DNA of 40,557 bases from Planctomycetota bacterium (GCA_014384025.1 JACNGQ010000259.1:1-40557); one strand, 5' to 3'. Positions 26,868-35,419 are shown, counted from the stretch's first letter. The notes: generated by a model not told the origin, from the sequence alone. A program made the numbers and translations.

Positions 26868-26907
26868 CAAATCTCCATTTATTATGGTGAAAACGCATAA
26901 AAAAAAA
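26868..26907 (-). promoter_or_regulatory. Upstream element shared by both BlaI promoters, copy 1
   Basis: The plus strand reads CAAATC (26868-26873) and GTGAAAACGCATAAAA (26887-26902). The copy upstream of the second BlaI gene reads CAAATC and GTGAAAATGCATAAAA. Distances from the -35 box differ by only 1 bp between copies (38 against 37, and 57 against 56). It partly overlaps the T-run of the terminator of the neighbouring M56-ankyrin gene. The role is unknown: it may be an activator site, UP-like element or remnant of duplication. Confidence 0.5.
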
Positions 26908-26935
26908 GGCCTCTACGCGAATTATACATAGAGGC
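26898..26935 (-). terminator. Rho-independent terminator of the M56-ankyrin operon
   Basis: On the minus strand GCCTCTA (from 26935) pairs with TAGAGGC (to 26909) around a 13-nt loop and is followed by a run of nine T after CC. It lies about 130 bp past the stop at 27064. It also separates this operon from the BlaI promoter immediately downstream. Confidence 0.75.
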
Positions 26936-27006
26936 TAAGAAAACGAACGGCTGACAAAGTTAACAAAATCGAAAGAGCGCCAAACCAACCTATCGCTACT
27001 TTCTGG

Positions 27007-27044
27007 ATCCCTGCTTTCGCAGGGATGACAGTATGAATCTGTCA
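27007..27044. repeat. Two adjacent perfect hairpins, REP-like
   Basis: ATCCCTGC (27007-27014) and GCAGGGAT (27019-27026) form a perfect 8-bp stem with loop TTTC. TGACAG (27026-27031) and CTGTCA (27039-27044) form a second stem sharing one base with the first. They lie 20 bp past the M56-ankyrin stop. The GGATCCCTGC-TTTC-GCAGGGATGAC pattern resembles short palindromic elements dispersed in many bacterial genomes. Confidence 0.5.
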
Positions 27045-27063
27045 GTTTTAGTAAGCGAAGCGA

Positions 27064-29652
27064 TTAGTTCTTCCTTGCTCCGTGCTTGCGCAGCAGTTCG
27101 AAGATTTCGGAATTCACTGGAGCCTCAGACAGAGGTGTGTTACCTTTTTTGTCTGTCGCGTTGACATTGGCGCCCGCGGCGATCAGTAGTCTCGCCGTCT
27201 TGTAGCGTCCTTTGTCGACTGCTTCGTGAAGAGGCGTGCGGTCGCGTGAGGGTGATTTCGCATTGACGTCTGCCCCCAGGGCAAGGAGCTTTTCGACGAT
27301 CTCTGCGCTTCTATTGTCCTTCACGCTTCCTTTGGCACCGGCGGCTAAATGAAGCGGTGTACCATTTTTGTACACCGCGTTTACATCCGCGCCGTTAGCG
27401 ATGAATAGGTCAAAAATGGCAATGTGACCACCTCTGGCTGCCGCGTGGAGTGCAGTTCCACACATCAATTTGTCTTCCGGTTGCAGGTTGACCTTAGCGC
27501 CGCTGGCAAGGAGTAATCTGACTATTTTTTCATGGCCATTCACCGCCGCATCTCCCAGCGGGTGCGTGCCGTTTTTCGCCGTGACGTTGACGACAGCCCC
27601 GTTGGCAATGAGCAGTTTGACAATTTCCTCATGGTCGGCCCCTGCGGCGATTTTTAGTGGGGTGTTGCCACTGTCAGGTTTGGCGTCGACTTCCACACCT
27701 TTGGCGATAAGCTGCTTTACGATCTCTGTGAAGCCGGCCTTGCTCGCCTGGTGCAGAAGCGTGCGCCCGTCATTTGCCTTAGCGGTAACGTTTGCCCCCT
27801 GGCTCAAGAGATATGCGAACACTTTCTTCTGCCCAGCGGATAATGCCCAGTAGGAGGGAGTCCAACCGAATTCATCCTTCGTATTTACATCCATGCCGCT
27901 CTCGACAAGCTGTGTGACCTTGGCCAGATCCCCTTCGAGCACAGCATTGTGGAAAGCGGGGATCTTAACTCTGGCCCCAATGAACTGCTTAGCCACGTCT
28001 GCGTTCGTTCCCTGGAGTGCATGGTGAAGAGGTGTCCGGCCGCTGTCGTCCTTGTAGTTGACATTAGCGCCAGCATCAATGAAGGCTTTGACGATGCCTT
28101 TGTGACCCTGCCAGACGGCCTCGAAAAAGGCATTGTACTCATCTTTTTCATTGATGCGTCTATTGACGTCGGCGCCGGCCGCAATAAGCATCCTGACAGC
28201 TTCTTCATCATCGATCCAGATCGCATAGTAGAGCGGCGTATACCCGTAGTTATCCCCGACATCGACTTTGGCTCCGTTTTCCAGCAGCACTTTCACTACC
28301 TGTGCATGGCCTGCGCAGGCGGCATCGAGTAGCGGTGTCCATGAATGATCCGCCATTTTCGCATTAACATCTGCCCCGTGAGCGATGAGCAATATAGCTA
28401 TCTCCTTATGACCACCCGAGGCGGCATGGAACAGTGGTGTCTGACCGGGGGCCTGTGGAGCATATCCTCTTTTGTCCTTCGCATTGACATCTGCTCCCTT
28501 TGCGATCAGCAATTTTACTTGCTCAATATCACCATCAGCCACAGCTTGGTGGAGTGACTTAGTGGGTTTGGCTTCGTGTTCGGTTGTAGTTTCTTGTTTT
28601 GCAGGCCGAGTTTGCGCACAGGCTACCACCATAGTAAGACATACCGCCACAATAGTAACTGTCAGGGCCCATACTGCTCCGGTTCTGGGATTGGGGCAGT
28701 TATTTTTCAGGATGCGCTGCACCCTGCCGGCCAGTCCTTTTTTGCTGCTGACCACTGCGGGTACAAACGCCATCTGTCCGCCGGGTGTCAAATCGAGTAG
28801 TGACTCGGCATAGTCCGTGCAGGGCTGGCCGGTAGCTACTACCCAGTCGTCACAGGCCTGCTCGCTTAAGCTTATCAGACGGGATTTTGCCCACCATAAA
28901 AGCGGATGCCAGGGCATGATGCACACGAGAAGCTCGGCTGATAATCCGCTGATATGGTCACGGCGTTTGTAGTGCGCTAATTCATGGCAAAGTACACCGG
29001 CCCAGTCAATTCTATTTTCAGATAATCCGGCTGCACTCGGCAGAAGCAGGATTGGTCTGCGCTTCCAGCACCATATCACAGGGCTTTGGACGCCCCGACT
29101 GCTGTAAAAGCTCACATCTTTATTAATTCGGAGTTTTGCCTTTGCCAGATGTACTGCTTGTTCAATCCTATTGCAGTCCAGAGGCATCGCCCGGCCAAGC
29201 AGGCGAACGCCTAAAATAAATGTCACAGCTAACCGGAATGCCAAAATCAAACTTGCTGCGAGCCAGCCGTATAACACGAATGAACGTAGGGGTAATTTTG
29301 TGCTTTCTGGAGTAGTTATTACAGATGTTAAATCCTTTTCAACAGTACCGGGCTTATGCTCAATATTTTCTATGGAAGTGATTCCAGTAGCTTCGTATAT
29401 AATTTGGTCTTCCGGCTGCGATTGAATTGCAATCGGTTCTGCTTCAAACATCCCCAGTTCATAGTGCTTTACCAATATGCTGATGACCGGTACAGCTACA
29501 GCCGCAATAATCGCCAAAAGCAGTACCTGATGTGCCCTTGCCGAGCGATGTCTTAGGATGAAGCTGCCGAGAAGGCCGGCCGCAATAAAAATCGTGCTCT
29601 GCCATAAACAGCTCCACAAGAACAATTCCGCTGAGAATAGCTCGCTTATCAT
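27064..29652 (-). CDS. M56 (BlaR1-like) peptidase fused to ankyrin repeats
   Basis: An 862-residue protein. Residues 1-300 are an M56 membrane peptidase: hydrophobic segments at about 10-60 and 125-150, HELAH (His223, Glu224, His227), then WHPLLWWAKSRL and SEQACDDWVV. A last membrane helix is at 326-345. From 366 to the end about 15 ankyrin repeats follow, each of the GxTPLHxAA...GHxEIVKLLIAxGADVNAK type; repeats 6 and 7 are shortened. By BlaR1 topology the ankyrin part should lie outside the cytoplasm, as the sensor. The start overlaps the stop of its blaI partner (ATGA), indicating translational coupling. The ligand is unknown; ankyrin repeats normally bind proteins. Confidence 0.9.
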   Translation of the reverse strand: MISELFSAELFLWSCLWQSTIFIAAGLLGSFILRHRSARAHQVLLLAIIAAVAVPVISILVKHYELGMFEAEPIAIQSQPEDQIIYEATGITSIENIEHKPGTVEKDLTSVITTPESTKLPLRSFVLYGWLAASLILAFRLAVTFILGVRLLGRAMPLDCNRIEQAVHLAKAKLRINKDVSFYSSRGVQSPVIWCWKRRPILLLPSAAGLSENRIDWAGVLCHELAHYKRRDHISGLSAELLVCIMPWHPLLWWAKSRLISLSEQACDDWVVATGQPCTDYAESLLDLTPGGQMAFVPAVVSSKKGLAGRVQRILKNNCPNPRTGAVWALTVTIVAVCLTMVVACAQTRPAKQETTTEHEAKPTKSLHQAVADGDIEQVKLLIAKGADVNAKDKRGYAPQAPGQTPLFHAASGGHKEIAILLIAHGADVNAKMADHSWTPLLDAACAGHAQVVKVLLENGAKVDVGDNYGYTPLYYAIWIDDEEAVRMLIAAGADVNRRINEKDEYNAFFEAVWQGHKGIVKAFIDAGANVNYKDDSGRTPLHHALQGTNADVAKQFIGARVKIPAFHNAVLEGDLAKVTQLVESGMDVNTKDEFGWTPSYWALSAGQKKVFAYLLSQGANVTAKANDGRTLLHQASKAGFTEIVKQLIAKGVEVDAKPDSGNTPLKIAAGADHEEIVKLLIANGAVVNVTAKNGTHPLGDAAVNGHEKIVRLLLASGAKVNLQPEDKLMCGTALHAAARGGHIAIFDLFIANGADVNAVYKNGTPLHLAAGAKGSVKDNRSAEIVEKLLALGADVNAKSPSRDRTPLHEAVDKGRYKTARLLIAAGANVNATDKKGNTPLSEAPVNSEIFELLRKHGARKN

Positions 29653-30041
29653 TTTTTTGTCTCCTTTCTTTTTTCGTCAATCATATTGCGAAGCTCCCGA
29701 AGCTCATTATCGCTGAGCCTGCTCTGTCGCATCAGATGCTGAAACATCAAAAGGGCGTTACCGTCGAACATTCGTTCCATAAACTTTCGCACCGAGCTTG
29801 CGCCGGCTTCTTCGCGAGTTCGGGTGGGTATATAAACGTATGTTTTGCCTTCATTACGGTGCCGGAGCCAGCCGGCTTTTTCAAGCTTCTGCAAAGCGGT
29901 CAGGACCGTCGTATAGGCGAGTTTTTTCTTGAGGGCAAGCTGTTTGCGAACCTGGTGGACACTTGCCTCGCCAAGCTCCCAGACCACCTCAATTACCGCA
30001 CGCTGAAGCTTGCCTAAATCGTCAAGTAACTTACTGCTCAT
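29649..30041 (-). CDS. BlaI/MecI-family transcriptional repressor
   Basis: A 130-residue repressor when started at ATG 30039-30041 (MSSKLLDDLGKLQRAVIEVVWEL), with GGAGG eight bases upstream. The frame is open 27 codons further upstream, but those codons run through the promoter and operator. The winged helix covers about 10-75 (ASVHQVRKQL, LAYTTVLTALQKLEKAGWLRH). The C-terminal dimerisation helices include VRKFMERMFDGNALLMFQHL. Its last codons overlap the M56-ankyrin start. It is only distantly similar to the repressor at 26383, and the operator sequences of the two also differ, so the two circuits are probably insulated from each other. Confidence 0.92.
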   Translation of the reverse strand: MSSKLLDDLGKLQRAVIEVVWELGEASVHQVRKQLALKKKLAYTTVLTALQKLEKAGWLRHRNEGKTYVYIPTRTREEAGASSVRKFMERMFDGNALLMFQHLMRQSRLSDNELRELRNMIDEKRKETKK

Positions 30042-30082
30042 AATATTAACCTCCATATCTGAAAATTTACCTCGATATACAC

Positions 30083-30126
30083 TACGTTGGCTCAAAGTAC
30101 TATGAACCATAGTATTTGTCAACGTA
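30083..30126 (-). promoter_or_regulatory. Promoter and operator of the second BlaI operon
   Basis: On the minus strand TTGACA (30117-30122), an exactly 17-bp spacer, and TACTTT (30094-30099). The perfect dyad TACTATG-AAC-CATAGTA (30098-30114) lies in the spacer and overlaps the -10. It is flanked by a second inverted pair, TACGTTG (30083-30089) and CAACGTA (30120-30126), which covers the -35. A bound BlaI dimer here would block RNA polymerase. Transcription would start near 30087, giving a leader of about 45 nt. Confidence 0.75.
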
Positions 30127-30153
30127 AAAATAAGAAATTTTTCAAAAATTTCT

Positions 30154-30192
30154 CAAATCCCTGTTTTTAATAGTGAAAATGCATAAAAAAAT
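30154..30192 (-). promoter_or_regulatory. Upstream element shared by both BlaI promoters, copy 2
   Basis: The plus strand reads CAAATC (30154-30159) and GTGAAAATGCATAAAA (30173-30188), matching copy 1 at 26868-26907 apart from C/T in the middle and small differences in the spacer. No terminator hairpin is attached here, so the A-run side of the match is not explained by termination alone. Confidence 0.5.
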
Positions 30193-30520
30193 GAATTGTT
30201 GAGGAAATAAATCAAAAAACTCGACGAAGTAGCGCTTGGTTCAGTTTTTCTGACGTTGTAATTAGAGCTTGCATAATTACTCGATAATTTAGCGTAAGTA
30301 TTTGTTATATGAAGAGAATCATCCTTAACCTGAATAATAATGAGAAAAATCCCCATAATTAGTTTAATTACGGCTTTTTTTACATAGTTTTTTAACCTTG
30401 TTGTAAGGTTATGATTTAACTTGCGGTCATTTCTGGACGATTAATGTGGAGGTAAGTACGCCCAAATCATTTATTTTGGTGAGATATTTTAATATTTGCA
30501 GGTAGAAAAAACGTTACATG
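30193..30520. other. AT-rich intergenic region between divergent genes
   Basis: No supported gene. The inverted repeat AACCTTG / AAGGTT near 30402-30418 and the A/T tracts are the only visible structures. It separates the second BlaI operon from the plus-strand repeat protein. Confidence 0.4.
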
Positions 30521-30529
30521 TGATATAAT
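30521..30529 (+). promoter_or_regulatory. Extended -10 promoter of the six-repeat protein
   Basis: TGATATAAT gives a perfect TATAAT (30524-30529) with the extended TG element. No good -35 lies at 16-18 bp, as is usual for extended -10 promoters. Transcription from about 30536 would leave a leader of about 110 nt. That leader contains an unused AAGGAGGGG at 30575-30583, with no start codon at suitable distance. Confidence 0.5.
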
Positions 30530-30646
30530 CAGTGGCACATAACTATATAGGTTTTTTTCGGACTTAGTGTTCCTAAGGAGGGGTAATATCAGTTTCGTAT
30601 TAATCATGATGCTGGAATTTTAGCAATTTTTTGAAAGGGCAATAGG

Positions 30647-33175
30647 ATGAGAAGGATATTATTTGCATCATTATTAGTTTTCCTCATGAGTGCAGTCGCA
30701 TCTGCAAATGGTCTTTCTGAGGCATTGGACACCGATTTGATTTTCGAAACGGGTGGCGATGCGGATTGGTTTTCGCAGACCATGACGACCTACTTTGATG
30801 GTGACGCGGCCACGAGCGGCGATATCTGGGATGACCAGGTGTCTTGGATGCAAACGACGGTTGACGGCGTGGGAACGTTGAGCTTTTACTGGAGGGTATC
30901 TTCCGAGCTCAATTACGACTATCTGGAATTTTATATCGACGGAGTACGTCAGGACCGCATCAGCGGGTGGATGGACTGGTATCAGATGATTTACACAATC
31001 AACGAACCGGGTTCGCATACGCTGAAATGGCGATACAGAAAGGATAGTTCGACGAGTAATGGAAACGATCTTGGTCGGGTGGATCTTGTGGATTGGTCGG
31101 GCGGGCCCCAGGTTCCCTCTGAATCTTTTTCTGAGGCCCTGGATACGAATTTGAGCTTTACAACTGACGGCGATTTGGGCTGGTTTGTCCAGACTGCAGT
31201 GGCTTACTTTGATGGTGATGCAGTTCAGAGTGGAGATATCTTAGACGCGCAGAGTTCGTTGATACGGACGACAGTCAGTGGGGCGGGAACGGTGAGTTTC
31301 TTCTGGAAGGTATCATCTGAGGTTGGTTATGACTTTCTTGAATTTTTTATTGATGGTGTTCTTCAGGATCAGATAAGCGGGCTGGTGGACTGGCACCAGA
31401 TGATGTACACGGTAACCGATCCCGGTTCGCATATTTTGGAGTGGCGATACGTGAAGGATTATAGCGTAAGTGGAGGAGACGACAGCGGCTGGATCGACCG
31501 AATGGAGTGGCCGGGCACAAGTCAGCCTCCTTCTGATCCGCTTTCCGAGGCTTTGGATACGAGTTTGAGTTTCACAACGGACGGCGATGCCGGCTGGTTT
31601 TCCCAAACCACAATAGCGTTCTTTGATGGTGATGCGGCCCAGAGCGGTGAAATATTGGACGAGCAGGAGTCGTTGATACAGACGACGGTCGACGGGGCAG
31701 GGGCGTTGAGCTTTTACTGGAAGGTATCTTCCGAAGTTGGTTATGATTATCTTGAATTTTACATTGACGGTGTGCTTCAGGAAAGAATCAGCGGTTCAAT
31801 TGACTGGCACCAGATGAGTTATACGATCACCGATTCCGGTTTGCACGTATTGGATTGGCGATATGTCAAGGATAAGGGTGTCAGTTCGGGCAGTGACAGC
31901 GGCTGGATAGATAAGGTACAATGGTCGGGTGGAACTCAGCCACCTGCTGATGGTCCGCTTTCGCAGGCATTGGATACAAGTTTGAGTTTTACAACAGCCG
32001 GCGAGGCCGACTGGTTTGACCAGACTGCTGTAGCTTTCTTTGATGGTGATGCAGCACAGAGCGGAGAAATTCTGGACAACCAGGAATCGTTGATGCAGAC
32101 GACGGTCAGCGGGGCGGGAACGTTGAGCTTTTACTGGAAGGTGTCTTCAGAGGGCGAATATGACTTTTTAGAATTTTATATTGACGGCGTACTTCAGGAC
32201 AGAATAAGCGGATTGGTTGACTGGCACCAGATGACTTATACGATTACCGATTCGAGTTCGCATATTTTGGAGTGGCGATACTTCAAGGATTATAGTGTAA
32301 GTCAAGGAGATGACAGCGGCTGGGTCGACCTTGTGGAATGGTCGGGCTCAAGTCAACCTCCATCCGTCGGCCCGCTTTCCGAGGCTTTGGATACGAGTTT
32401 GATTTTCGCAACGGAGGGCGATGCAGAATGGTTTTCGCAGATCGAAATGAGTTACTTTGGTGGTGATGCAGCCCAGAGCGGAGTTATCTCAGACGAGCAG
32501 AGTTCGTTGATACAGACGACAGTCACCGGGGAAGGAACATTCAGCTTCTACTGGAAGGTGTCATCTGAGGATAATTATGATTTTCTGGATTTTTACCTTG
32601 ACGGTGTGCTTCAGGACAGAATCAGCGGCTTGGAAGACTGGCATCAGATGATATATACGATTACCGAATTGGGTTCACATACTATGGAGTGGCGGTACGT
32701 CAAAGACTGGAGTGAGAGTATGGGAGTTGACGGCGGCTGGGTGGACTTGGTGGAATGGTCGGGCTCAAGTCAACCTCCATCCGGTGGTTCCCTTTCAGAG
32801 GCTCTGGATACAAGTGTGAGTTTAAGCACGGGCGGCAATGTAGACTGGTTTTCCCAGAACTTGATATTTTTTCTCGGTTCGGATGCGGCCCAGAGCGGAG
32901 TTATCTCGCATAATCAAGAGTCATGGATGCAAACTACAGTCAGCGGTGGGGCGATTAGCTTCTACTGGAAGGTATCTTCCGAGGTCGGTTACGACAAACT
33001 GGAGTTTTATATTGACGGCTCATTGCAGGACAGCATCAGCGGCTTGGCGGACTGGCAGCAGGTTTTATACACGCTGCCTTCAGGTACATACGAGTTGAAA
33101 TGGCGATATGTCAAGGATTGGAGTGTAAGCGAAGGAGACGACGCCGGCTGGGTGGATGCCCTGGTTGTAAATTAA
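30647..33175 (+). CDS. Secreted protein of six tandem beta-sandwich-like repeats
   Basis: An 842-residue protein with AAGGG before the ATG. Residues 1-20 are a signal peptide ending ASA. The rest is six repeats of 138-139 residues starting at about 23, 161, 299, 438, 577 and 716. Each opens with SEALDTSLSFTTDGDA, has YFDGDAAQSG, then TTVSGAGTLSFYWKVSSE, YDFLEFYIDGVLQDRISG, DWHQMIYTI, SHILEWRYVKD and a closing GWVDLVEWSG, and PP-rich linkers join them. The repeats look like jelly-roll adhesion or carbohydrate-binding modules. No anchor or sorting motif is seen and the protein ends right after repeat six. It is probably an extracellular adhesin or matrix protein; the ligand is unknown. Confidence 0.85.
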   Translation: MRRILFASLLVFLMSAVASANGLSEALDTDLIFETGGDADWFSQTMTTYFDGDAATSGDIWDDQVSWMQTTVDGVGTLSFYWRVSSELNYDYLEFYIDGVRQDRISGWMDWYQMIYTINEPGSHTLKWRYRKDSSTSNGNDLGRVDLVDWSGGPQVPSESFSEALDTNLSFTTDGDLGWFVQTAVAYFDGDAVQSGDILDAQSSLIRTTVSGAGTVSFFWKVSSEVGYDFLEFFIDGVLQDQISGLVDWHQMMYTVTDPGSHILEWRYVKDYSVSGGDDSGWIDRMEWPGTSQPPSDPLSEALDTSLSFTTDGDAGWFSQTTIAFFDGDAAQSGEILDEQESLIQTTVDGAGALSFYWKVSSEVGYDYLEFYIDGVLQERISGSIDWHQMSYTITDSGLHVLDWRYVKDKGVSSGSDSGWIDKVQWSGGTQPPADGPLSQALDTSLSFTTAGEADWFDQTAVAFFDGDAAQSGEILDNQESLMQTTVSGAGTLSFYWKVSSEGEYDFLEFYIDGVLQDRISGLVDWHQMTYTITDSSSHILEWRYFKDYSVSQGDDSGWVDLVEWSGSSQPPSVGPLSEALDTSLIFATEGDAEWFSQIEMSYFGGDAAQSGVISDEQSSLIQTTVTGEGTFSFYWKVSSEDNYDFLDFYLDGVLQDRISGLEDWHQMIYTITELGSHTMEWRYVKDWSESMGVDGGWVDLVEWSGSSQPPSGGSLSEALDTSVSLSTGGNVDWFSQNLIFFLGSDAAQSGVISHNQESWMQTTVSGGAISFYWKVSSEVGYDKLEFYIDGSLQDSISGLADWQQVLYTLPSGTYELKWRYVKDWSVSEGDDAGWVDALVVN
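30713..33172 (+). repeat. Six tandem coding repeats of about 414 bp
   Basis: Units begin near 30713, 31127, 31541, 31958, 32375 and 32792. They are strongly conserved in protein but vary at many third codon positions (GATGGTGATGC against GACGGCGATGC types), so the array is old rather than freshly expanded. Units 3-5 are the most alike; units 1 and 6 are the most diverged, as expected for an array that grew from its middle. Confidence 0.75.
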
Positions 33176-33229
33176 CATTATTTGGATGGGCTGATAATCA
33201 GTTCATCTTTGAAACCAAGAGAATATAAT

Positions 33230-33266
33230 AGCCCCTGTTTTACTTAAAGGTAAGACAGGGGCTTTT
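33230..33266 (+). terminator. Rho-independent terminator of the six-repeat gene
   Basis: GCCCCTGTTTTAC (from 33231) pairs with GTAAGACAGGGGC (to 33262) around a short loop, followed by TTTT. One G-T pair is in the stem. It lies 55 bp past the stop. The minus-strand side is also T-rich (TATTATATT), so it may serve the convergent sulfur operon too. Confidence 0.85.
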
Positions 33267-33342
33267 CAATTGATTATCGATAAATGATGATTGATTATAT
33301 TCAGATTTCTGCCTGTTCGACTTCGCTGATGAGAGATTGTAT

Positions 33343-33409
33343 TAGTTACGTTTTAATCCGTTCGATAAAGACCACTGCTTCGCAATCGGGGCTCCCTGTG
33401 GGCTATTCG
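33343..33409 (-). repeat. Dispersed 3-prime repeat, copy A
   Basis: The first 51 bp (33343-33393) match 38280-38329 at 48 of 51 positions (two substitutions, one 1-bp gap). The match continues weakly to GCTATTCG at 33402-33409. This copy begins 13 bp beyond the stop of the last gene of the sulfur operon. Both copies have the same orientation relative to the gene they follow. Confidence 0.8.
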
Positions 33410-33421
33410 TATCATGTGTTG

Positions 33422-35419
33422 TTATGGTTTTGGGGCGGGGTTTGTTTCAGCGGGCAGGTCCTTTAAAGCAGCCCACTGGCTCCATCCGGCGTCGTACCAG
33501 AGGACGTTCTTGTATCCGAGAAGTTTATTGAGAATAAAAAAGGTCTGGCTGGCCTGGTGGCCGGTGCGGCAATGAACAATCACGCGTGAATCTTTGTTGG
33601 GAATAATCGAGGCATAGGCCTTTTCCAAATCTGCGGCGGTTTTGAATATTGCAGCTTCGCCGAGCTTTTGAAGGTCCTCAGTGTATGGGCGGTTTATTGC
33701 GCCGGGTATATGGCCGGGGCGAGCCTCATCTGATTTTGTTCCGTTGAAATAGTCAGCTGGCCGTACATCAAGAATTATCGCGGACTTGTTCTGTAGATGC
33801 TGCAGCACGGTCTTATAGTCAATTGTAAATGTATCGGCTGTTTCAGATGATGGGTAATTAGTTTCAGTGACAACAGGAAGGTCGATTGTAACAGGGCGTT
33901 TTTCATCCAGCCATTTTGTGAAGCCGCCGTTAAGAATACCATATTTGGTGTGTCCGAGTCTTTCAAGTGCGACAGTGAAAAGCGTAGCATCGTGAGGCTT
34001 TTCTCCATAGACCAGAACCACAGTATCCGAAAGTAAGATTCCCATAGAAGATGCATGCTTTGCCAGCATATCAACCGGCTGCAGCATGGAGCCGACCCCT
34101 TGTCGATTCATACGAATATTTTCCGCAGACAGAGCAAGTGAGCCTCGTATATGGCGGGTGTTATATTCTGGCTGTGAACGAAGGTCGATGATTTTGAGAT
34201 TAGGTTTATCGAGATTGCTATTCAGCCAGTTCGTATCGAGCAAAACCAGTTGGGGTAAAACAGCAGTTGGTTTGCTCTGGCCGGGCGATGAGAGGAAATA
34301 GGTACGCCAGGCGGCAACTTTAGCGGCCATTGAAGTTGAAAGCGGTTCTCTGCGCAGTGAGGTAGGTGTCAAGCATCTCTGTATGAATCCGTCCAGCCCG
34401 TCTGTGAGGATATAAGCATTTCTAAAACCCATACGAGACAATGAATCACGTGCCTGTGCAGGATGCGTCATACCATTTGAATAGAGTACAATCGTACCTA
34501 CGTTTCGATAGGGGGCAAGCGACTGATGAAGGTCTTTGAGGGGAACATTCAGCGCCCCTCGAAGATGAAACTGAGCGAACTCGCCGTATGGGCGGACATC
34601 GACAAGAGTGAGGTCTTTCTCACCTGACAAGATGCGGTCGGCTAATTCCTCGGGCTCGATGTGGTCCTGTGCCTGGTCAATGCTCTCGAGGAGCGTGGAT
34701 TCTGATGCGGGGTCAATTGTCATTGGTGTGCCGGCAGCCGGAGCAGAGCCGGCGCTAACGGCTACAAATGCGACTGCACCGGTTAATACGGCCAGACTGA
34801 ACGATTTGAGGAAGAGTGTGTTCCAGTATATACCGGTCCGGGAGAGCCTTCGTTCGACGTATTCACAGAGCCAGAACATGAGCACTCCAGTTACACAAAA
34901 TAAAAGTACAAACGCGGAGACGGAGATGCCGAGACTGTCAAAGACAAACAGGACGCCTCTGCCGCCCATTTCATATAGAGGTTTAACCCATCGAAATAAC
35001 TCATTGAATAAGGCACTGCCTGCAACAGCACCGAGTATGAAGACCAGGGCATCGATTTTTCCAGATGTGATTCCGGCGGCGGCAGTGCCGGGACACCAAC
35101 CGCCGATGACAAAGCCGATTCCAAAAATCAATCCTCCGACAATTTGAGGGACGTAGTTTGTTTCAAGCAGATAGACCTGGTCGAGACGAATAAGGCCCAG
35201 GGCCCGTAAAGAGAAAAGGCCGATCATAGCCGTCAAAACTGCTGTAAACATGACTTTGATTACGGTCATATCTTTGAAATAGAAGACCGAAGCAAGCTTC
35301 CGGCTGGAGCCGAAACCGGCGCGTTCGAGGAAGAAACCAAACGCCAGGCCGATTGCGAGAGAGGCGAGAAACGCCCAGGCGGTGTCCAGATTGTTTGAGC
35401 CAAAGAGTGTATTAATCAT
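33422..35419 (-). CDS. YeeE/YedE membrane half fused to three rhodanese domains
   Basis: A 665-residue protein. Residues 1-215 carry about five membrane helices with GGWCPGTA (Cys109), the signature of YeeE/YedE (thiosulfate/sulfur import, TsuA-like). Residues 250-350, 390-510 and 530-660 are three rhodanese domains. Only the third has the catalytic loop with cysteine (HCRTGHQAS, Cys617). The first has YSNGMTH and the second VYGEKPH where the cysteine should be. Rhodaneses transfer sulfane sulfur via a cysteine persulfide, so the third is probably active and the others may be structural or docking domains. The start overlaps the end of the gene upstream by 8 bp, so the membrane parts are translationally coupled. 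The rhodanese part is predicted to be extracytoplasmic. Confidence 0.88.
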   Translation of the reverse strand: MINTLFGSNNLDTAWAFLASLAIGLAFGFFLERAGFGSSRKLASVFYFKDMTVIKVMFTAVLTAMIGLFSLRALGLIRLDQVYLLETNYVPQIVGGLIFGIGFVIGGWCPGTAAAGITSGKIDALVFILGAVAGSALFNELFRWVKPLYEMGGRGVLFVFDSLGISVSAFVLLFCVTGVLMFWLCEYVERRLSRTGIYWNTLFLKSFSLAVLTGAVAFVAVSAGSAPAAGTPMTIDPASESTLLESIDQAQDHIEPEELADRILSGEKDLTLVDVRPYGEFAQFHLRGALNVPLKDLHQSLAPYRNVGTIVLYSNGMTHPAQARDSLSRMGFRNAYILTDGLDGFIQRCLTPTSLRREPLSTSMAAKVAAWRTYFLSSPGQSKPTAVLPQLVLLDTNWLNSNLDKPNLKIIDLRSQPEYNTRHIRGSLALSAENIRMNRQGVGSMLQPVDMLAKHASSMGILLSDTVVLVYGEKPHDATLFTVALERLGHTKYGILNGGFTKWLDEKRPVTIDLPVVTETNYPSSETADTFTIDYKTVLQHLQNKSAIILDVRPADYFNGTKSDEARPGHIPGAINRPYTEDLQKLGEAAIFKTAADLEKAYASIIPNKDSRVIVHCRTGHQASQTFFILNKLLGYKNVLWYDAGWSQWAALKDLPAETNPAPKP

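Noticed and set aside
30713-33172. CRISPR-like regular repeat
   Set aside because: The 414-bp units are in-frame coding repeats with no spacers.
34608-35147. 179-codon plus-strand open frame
   Set aside because: It is antisense to the YeeE-rhodanese gene and low in complexity.
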